The notes beneath the pieces are model-generated. The model did not search any database and had not been told where the DNA came from. It worked only from the letters and a program-made list of their open reading frames with translations. From SXOA01 sp046153945 (GTDB lineage: Bacteria; Planctomycetota; Planctomycetia; Pirellulales; Pirellulaceae): DNA of 64,000 bases. Shown here one piece after another: positions 60,456 through 64,000 of the stretch. The DNA lies in NCBI GenBank assembly GCA_046153945.1, contig JBJXFF010000187.1, positions 1 through 64,000 on the forward strand, read 5' to 3'. A program made the translations under genes and the position numbers. How positions within the stretch are numbered: position 1 is the stretch's first letter; each line of letters begins with the position of its first letter.

Positions 60456-61349
60456 TTAGCACCGCGACCGGCGGCTGAGGAGGTATTCGAGGAGGGCCTT
60501 GTCGAACTGCATGCTGGTATCGAGGGGGACGTAATCGATGCCGCTTTGAAAACACTCTTGCTTGTACATCGCCCGGAAGGCGGCAATCTCACTTTGATAA
60601 TCGCGGCGGTAGCTGCTGGCGTCCACGACGACCAGCTCGTTGGTTTCGGGGTCTTCAAACTCGACCATCCCATCGTAGGGAAACGTGACCTCGGCTTCAT
60701 CCAGGATGTGGAATAAAATCACGTCATGCCCGCGATGCCGCAAGCGGCGGAGGGCCTGAAACACGGGGCCTGGGTCGGCCAGCAGGTCGGAAAAGATCAT
60801 CACCAGGCTGCGGTGCCGGAACATAGCCGCAATCTGCGTCAAGCTTTTGCCGATATCGGTCGGCCCGGTCGGCTTCAGTTTGGCGAGGTGGGCGAGGAGC
60901 GTTCCGAGTTGCGTCCGCTTGCTCTTCGGGGCCAGGCTGTCCTTCACCCGCGTGTCGAACGTTATGAGGCCGACAGGGTCTTGCTGGTAAATCATCAGGT
61001 ACGCCAAGGCCGCAGCGAGGCAAATGGCGTAGTCGAACTTGGTTAGTTCCTGGCGATGTGTAAAGCCCATTGACTGGCTCAGGTCCATCACCAGATAGCC
61101 GGTGATGTTGGTTTCGGCCTCAAATTTTTTGACATAGTACTTGTCGGTCTTGGCGTAGACCAGCCAGTCGATGTCCTTGGGGTCGTCTCCGCTTGCGTAG
61201 CGGCGGTGCTCGCTGAATTCGACCGAGAAGCCGTGAAACGGGCTGGCATGCAACCCCTGCAAAAAGCCCTTCACCACGAACTGGGCGCGCATGTCCAGCC
61301 GCTTGATCTGGTTGATGACTTCAGGCTTGAGGTATTTTTCGACGGACAC
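60456..61349 (-). CDS. DUF58 von Willebrand-type protein
   Basis: 297 residues from GTG 61349; an earlier frame would include REP-like DNA. The DUF58 signature 'HRRYASGDDPKDIDWLVYAK' (about 48-67) is present, then a vWA-like MIDAS motif 'DLSQSMGFT' and 'TGPTDIGKSLTQI'. The C-terminus includes 'ALRRLRHRGHDVILFHILDE'. DUF58 proteins usually lie beside MoxR ATPases and membrane vWA proteins; none is visible in the window, so partners are elsewhere or lie beyond. The role is probably chaperone-like assembly or metal handling. Confidence 0.88.
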   Translation of the reverse strand: MSVEKYLKPEVINQIKRLDMRAQFVVKGFLQGLHASPFHGFSVEFSEHRRYASGDDPKDIDWLVYAKTDKYYVKKFEAETNITGYLVMDLSQSMGFTHRQELTKFDYAICLAAALAYLMIYQQDPVGLITFDTRVKDSLAPKSKRTQLGTLLAHLAKLKPTGPTDIGKSLTQIAAMFRHRSLVMIFSDLLADPGPVFQALRRLRHRGHDVILFHILDEAEVTFPYDGMVEFEDPETNELVVVDASSYRRDYQSEIAAFRAMYKQECFQSGIDYVPLDTSMQFDKALLEYLLSRRSRC

Positions 61350-61359
61350 GGATCTTATT

Positions 61360-61383
61360 GTAGCCAGCTCACTCCGTGAGCGG
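61360..61383 (+). repeat. REP-like element, copy 4 (plus orientation)
   Basis: GTAG (61360-61363), then GCTCAC (61367-61372), loop TCC and GTGAGC (61376-61381). It faces copy 5 and lies just upstream of the DUF58 start codon. Confidence 0.65.
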
Positions 61384-61387
61384 GCAT

Positions 61388-61413
61388 GCCGGCACACGGA
61401 GTGTGCCGGCTAC
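61388..61413 (-). repeat. REP-like element, copy 5 (minus orientation)
   Basis: Minus strand: GTAG, then a perfect 10-bp stem GCCGGCACAC / GTGTGCCGGC (plus-strand arms 61388-61397 and 61401-61410) with loop TCC. CTAC at 61410-61413 closes the pair. It lies 7 bp from the S41 peptidase stop. Confidence 0.75.
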
Positions 61414-61419
61414 TATGTC

Positions 61420-63081
61420 CTACTTCTTGCTCAGATTGGCCCGCGAGATTTGCAGGCCGGCGCGGAGGATGGCGTCTTCCGTCGGGGCGGCGGGAGCCGT
61501 ATTCGCGGAGACGGCCAGGTCGGTGTTCACGACGGGCCTCGCGGCTGTCCGGACGATGACATCAGGGGTGACGCCGTTGCCGCTGATCGGCTGGCCGGCG
61601 GGGGTGTACCACTTGGCGGTGGTGAGCCGGACGCCGACGGTTGAGACGTTGAGGGGGAAGATTCCTTGTACCGAGCCTTTGCCGTAGCTCTTTTCGCCGA
61701 CGATAGAGCCGCGGCGATGGTCCTGAATTGCACCGGCGAGAATCTCGCTGGCACTGGCGGAATCATGATCAACCAGGATGACGAGCGGAACTCGCCAGGT
61801 GCCGACGACTTGCCCCTTATGGTCAAAGTCCTCACGGGGGCTGCGGCCACGGGTGGCGACAATCATGCCGTCCATCACAAATTTGTCCGCGATATCGACA
61901 GCCGCCTTGAGGAGACCGCCGGGGTTGCCGCGAAGGTCGATGACCAGACTCCGCATCCCCTTTTCGTGGAGCTTCCAGAGAGCAGCATCGACGTCCCGGG
62001 GAGTCGTCTTCTGAAAGCTGGTGATCTTGAAGTAGCCGATGTGGTATTCCTCATCGACCATCTTGATGTCATCGACGCTGGGGACCTCGACGCGGCGGCG
62101 GGTAATCAGGAGAGAGCGAGTCTGGCCATCCTTCGCGGTGACCTCGACACGAACCTGGCTCCCCTCTTCGCCTCGGAGCATGTCGGCCATCGCGTCCGGT
62201 GTGATTTGTTTGGGGGTCTTGCCATCCACGGAAACGATCCGGTCACCGGGACGAATGCCGGCTTCGAAAGCGGGACCGACGGAAATTACGTTGACGATAT
62301 TCAGCCCGGTCGGCTCTGTTTTGAGTTCCACGCCAAGGCCGACGAAGTTTCCTTCGATTTGCGAGAAGACCTCTTCCATCTGGCTGCTGCTGAGGAAGCT
62401 GGAATATTCATCGAGCGAGCCGGTTGCGCCGCAGGTGAATTCCAGAATGATCGCCTGGGCTCGCACGCCGAACTTCTGTTGCAAACTTGCAGCGACGGAA
62501 TTCACCGTGTCGATGGCCCGGCGGCGGTCGTTAATGACGGCGGCCCCGGCTTGCCGCTGCAATTCCTGCTTAAGCGAGGCGACTTCCTGTGGCGAAAGTT
62601 TCGCAAGGTTCTTCTCGATGAACTGTGCTTCCGTCAGGGCAACTTCCAGCGAGGTCCGACCCCGGTTAAATAGTTCTTGCCAGTTCGGCTGGTGGACGTA
62701 GTGCGTGTTGATCTTGAGGAGGACTTCGTCGTAGATGCCGATGGCGTCCTGCTGCGACAAGGAATCGATGGTGGCTCCGAAGCTGCTGTCGCTGTAGCGG
62801 CGGCAGACATCGTAGTGAGCCCGGGCGAGAGTCAACTTTTTGACGATGTCCGGCTGATTGGGGTGATGGCGATTGGCGTCTTCGTAGTGTGTGAGAGCAT
62901 CGGCCCAGCGGCGTTCCCGCTCCAGACGAGCTCCGAGCTCAAAGACTTTGGCGAGGTCGTCAGCCGAGGCAACCTTTGCCGGAGCGGGAGACGTCTCCTC
63001 TCCGCGGGCAAGCTGCGGGGCGGTACACGCCACCAGCAGGAGGCAGACCGTAGCGAACCGATTCATCAGCAGTCGGGTCAT
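61420..63081 (-). CDS. S41 family C-terminal processing peptidase with PDZ domain
   Basis: 553 residues from ATG 63081 (10 codons inside the longest frame). A signal peptide ('NRFATVCLLLVACTAPQLAR') is followed by a helical TPR-like N-terminal region ('RRWADALTHYEDANRHHPNQ'), a PDZ domain ('FVGLGVELKTEPTGLNIVNV', 'GIRPGDRIVSVDGKTPKQI') and the S41 catalytic core. The nucleophile Ser is in 'LVDHDSASASEILAGAIQDH' and the general-base Lys in 'GEKSYGKGSVQ'. It cleaves C-termini of exported proteins. It is the first of three minus-strand genes. Confidence 0.93.
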   Translation of the reverse strand: MTRLLMNRFATVCLLLVACTAPQLARGEETSPAPAKVASADDLAKVFELGARLERERRWADALTHYEDANRHHPNQPDIVKKLTLARAHYDVCRRYSDSSFGATIDSLSQQDAIGIYDEVLLKINTHYVHQPNWQELFNRGRTSLEVALTEAQFIEKNLAKLSPQEVASLKQELQRQAGAAVINDRRRAIDTVNSVAASLQQKFGVRAQAIILEFTCGATGSLDEYSSFLSSSQMEEVFSQIEGNFVGLGVELKTEPTGLNIVNVISVGPAFEAGIRPGDRIVSVDGKTPKQITPDAMADMLRGEEGSQVRVEVTAKDGQTRSLLITRRRVEVPSVDDIKMVDEEYHIGYFKITSFQKTTPRDVDAALWKLHEKGMRSLVIDLRGNPGGLLKAAVDIADKFVMDGMIVATRGRSPREDFDHKGQVVGTWRVPLVILVDHDSASASEILAGAIQDHRRGSIVGEKSYGKGSVQGIFPLNVSTVGVRLTTAKWYTPAGQPISGNGVTPDVIVRTAARPVVNTDLAVSANTAPAAPTEDAILRAGLQISRANLSKK

Positions 63082-63562
63082 TGCAAGCTCACCGGGCTTT
63101 CGCGGCAACATTCCGCATAGCGCCTGGTAGAGGGAGCTTGCTAGCGGAGAGATGCCGTCGCGGAATCAGGATGGTAATCGAGGCAAGCGTGGAAATCTGC
63201 TAGGGCGCAATTTCTGCCTGCTGGAATATAGGTCACGCAATGCCCGGCGTCAAAAAAACGGACCTAACTATTTACACGGCCAATCCTTACAACCGCTACG
63301 ACCGGTGAGATGTTGGTCGCAATGCAGCGATTGTGCCTGTTCGCAAGTTAGGAACTCTTGCCGTCTGCACGCATCCTGGCGCGCCGCGCCCAGAGAGGGC
63401 TGCGGGGGGCTTCAAGCGAAATATATCGATGTCCAGTTCGGAAGGCAAGAAATTTTGCGATGTCCGAAGGTAGGACTCCTACTGTTCCCAGTACACTCGG
63501 GATCATTACTTGTTGCAGCGGCGGCATTGGTCGGAGAGGCACCGCTGCGTCCTAATTCCGTT
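63082..63562. other. Gene-free stretch
   Basis: About 480 bp upstream of the S41 gene and downstream of the partial gene at the window end. The plus-strand frames here are Cys/Arg-rich and not protein-like. I see no motif beyond what a promoter region would contain. Confidence 0.4.
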
Positions 63563-64000
63563 CTACCGCATCAGGGTCTCACTGGCCGCCACGGAAGTGT
63601 TCCGTTCGTCGGCTGTGTTGATGGAAGCAGGCTCTTCCAGATTTCGCGGCGTACGGGACCACTCCATCAAGAGCTTGCGGCCGGGGAGTGGTGGGCGATT
63701 GTCCTTGGGGTTCCTGGGTTGTTCAACTGCTTCCTGAGGGGGGAAGGAACTGACAGGCTGGAGGTCGGTCTCGCTGGAAGGGGCTGCCGCGCTTGCTGGA
63801 ATCGACGTCGCGGACTCGTTCCTTAGGCGATCCTTCTGCCTCGCATACCAACCGGTAGTCGAGGGGCGGGCGAGGTTTTGCTCGCCTGCCCGGGGCTGAG
63901 ATTTCTGCATCGGCTCGTCGCTGAAGGTACTGGGCCGAAGCGGTACCTGATAGTTGTGTGCTGGGCCCATGTCTTCGATCCCGCGCGTGCCGTTCGCCGG
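63563..64000 (-). CDS. Partial protein of unknown function (5' end outside window)
   Basis: The frame is open from the stop at 63563 to the window edge (about 145 codons), so the start lies beyond 64000; an ATG at 63970 is only an internal Met. The visible part is Pro/Ser/Arg-rich and low in hydrophobic residues ('SQPRAGEQNLARPSTTGWYA', 'PLPGRKLLMEWSRTPRNLEE'), like a disordered C-terminal tail. No domain was recognised. A chance frame cannot be excluded. Confidence 0.4.
   Translation of the reverse strand, partial: PANGTRGIEDMGPAHNYQVPLRPSTFSDEPMQKSQPRAGEQNLARPSTTGWYARQKDRLRNESATSIPASAAAPSSETDLQPVSSFPPQEAVEQPRNPKDNRPPLPGRKLLMEWSRTPRNLEEPASINTADERNTSVAASETLMR

Noticed and set aside
63152..63826. 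224-codon plus-strand frame at the end of the window
   Set aside because: Cys/Arg-rich and overlaps a more protein-like minus-strand frame; no start signal or domain.

Overview
The window looks like planctomycete chromosome, most likely Pirellulales or a relative. This is an inference from protein families and not from any marker gene. The supporting families are a PSCyt1/DUF1549/DUF1553 protein, a DUF1592-type cytochrome next to a DUF1552 protein, two membrane-anchored Ser/Thr kinases, an LRR protein with the short N-terminal 'FQISIRTLFIVTTLVAIG' segment, a giant DUF11/dockerin surface protein with an 'LEERSML' leader, many short-signal secreted hydrolases, and weak Shine-Dalgarno usage with frequent GTG starts. 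No rRNA, tRNA, CRISPR array, IS element or prophage was recognised.

Layout. 1-11 kb: end of a DUF3467-like gene, a PPOX flavoprotein, a kinase, the PSD1-type cytochrome protein with an iron alcohol dehydrogenase, an ECF sigma factor with a putative zinc-finger partner, a membrane protein and a second kinase. 11.9-13.5 kb: a RyR-domain protein followed by a 4-TM SLATT/DUF4231-like protein, the most unusual gene pair in the window, with birA directly behind it. 14.4-20.4 kb: DUF1592 cytochrome, DUF1552 protein, small lipoprotein and HtrA-like protease. 20.7-25.1 kb: a Cys-rich small protein, an alpha/beta hydrolase and an S9 peptidase around gene-free stretches with phased CTTATC motifs. 25.1-35.0 kb: a ten-gene minus-strand cluster that combines T2SS minor pseudopilins (I, J, K, H types) with a PilM/N/O/P-like inner-membrane set, a secretin and a TPR pilotin candidate. 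It has no ATPase, platform protein or major pseudopilin.

35.3-49.9 kb: mixed housekeeping and secreted genes: a CDF zinc exporter, a diadenylate cyclase (DacZ-like), a Tat-exported protein, a SUKH-like protein, a VOC protein, a PQQ propeller, RimI, an LRR protein, an esterase, an SRAP protein, a bPH2 protein and a secreted methyltransferase. 50.1-53.9 kb: hisD, hisC and hisB on the minus strand, with an HNH endonuclease and a 93-residue protein inserted between hisD and hisC. 54.1-59.0 kb: the giant dockerin protein, with a strong terminator. 59.3-63.1 kb: a secreted protein, a DUF58 protein and an S41 C-terminal protease. The window ends inside an unrecognised minus-strand gene.

Intergenic DNA carries short hairpins that begin with GTAG (8982-9050, 37512-37537, 61360-61413). 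Two of these sites are head-to-head pairs, the arrangement of REP/BIME elements moved by RAYT transposases. Other gene-free stretches hold a perfect 7-bp tandem repeat (37722-37763), a near-consensus promoter with no recognisable gene downstream (39888-39915) and a 30-bp direct repeat (40071-40156). All functional calls come from reading the sequence and from memory of protein families; no database search was run.
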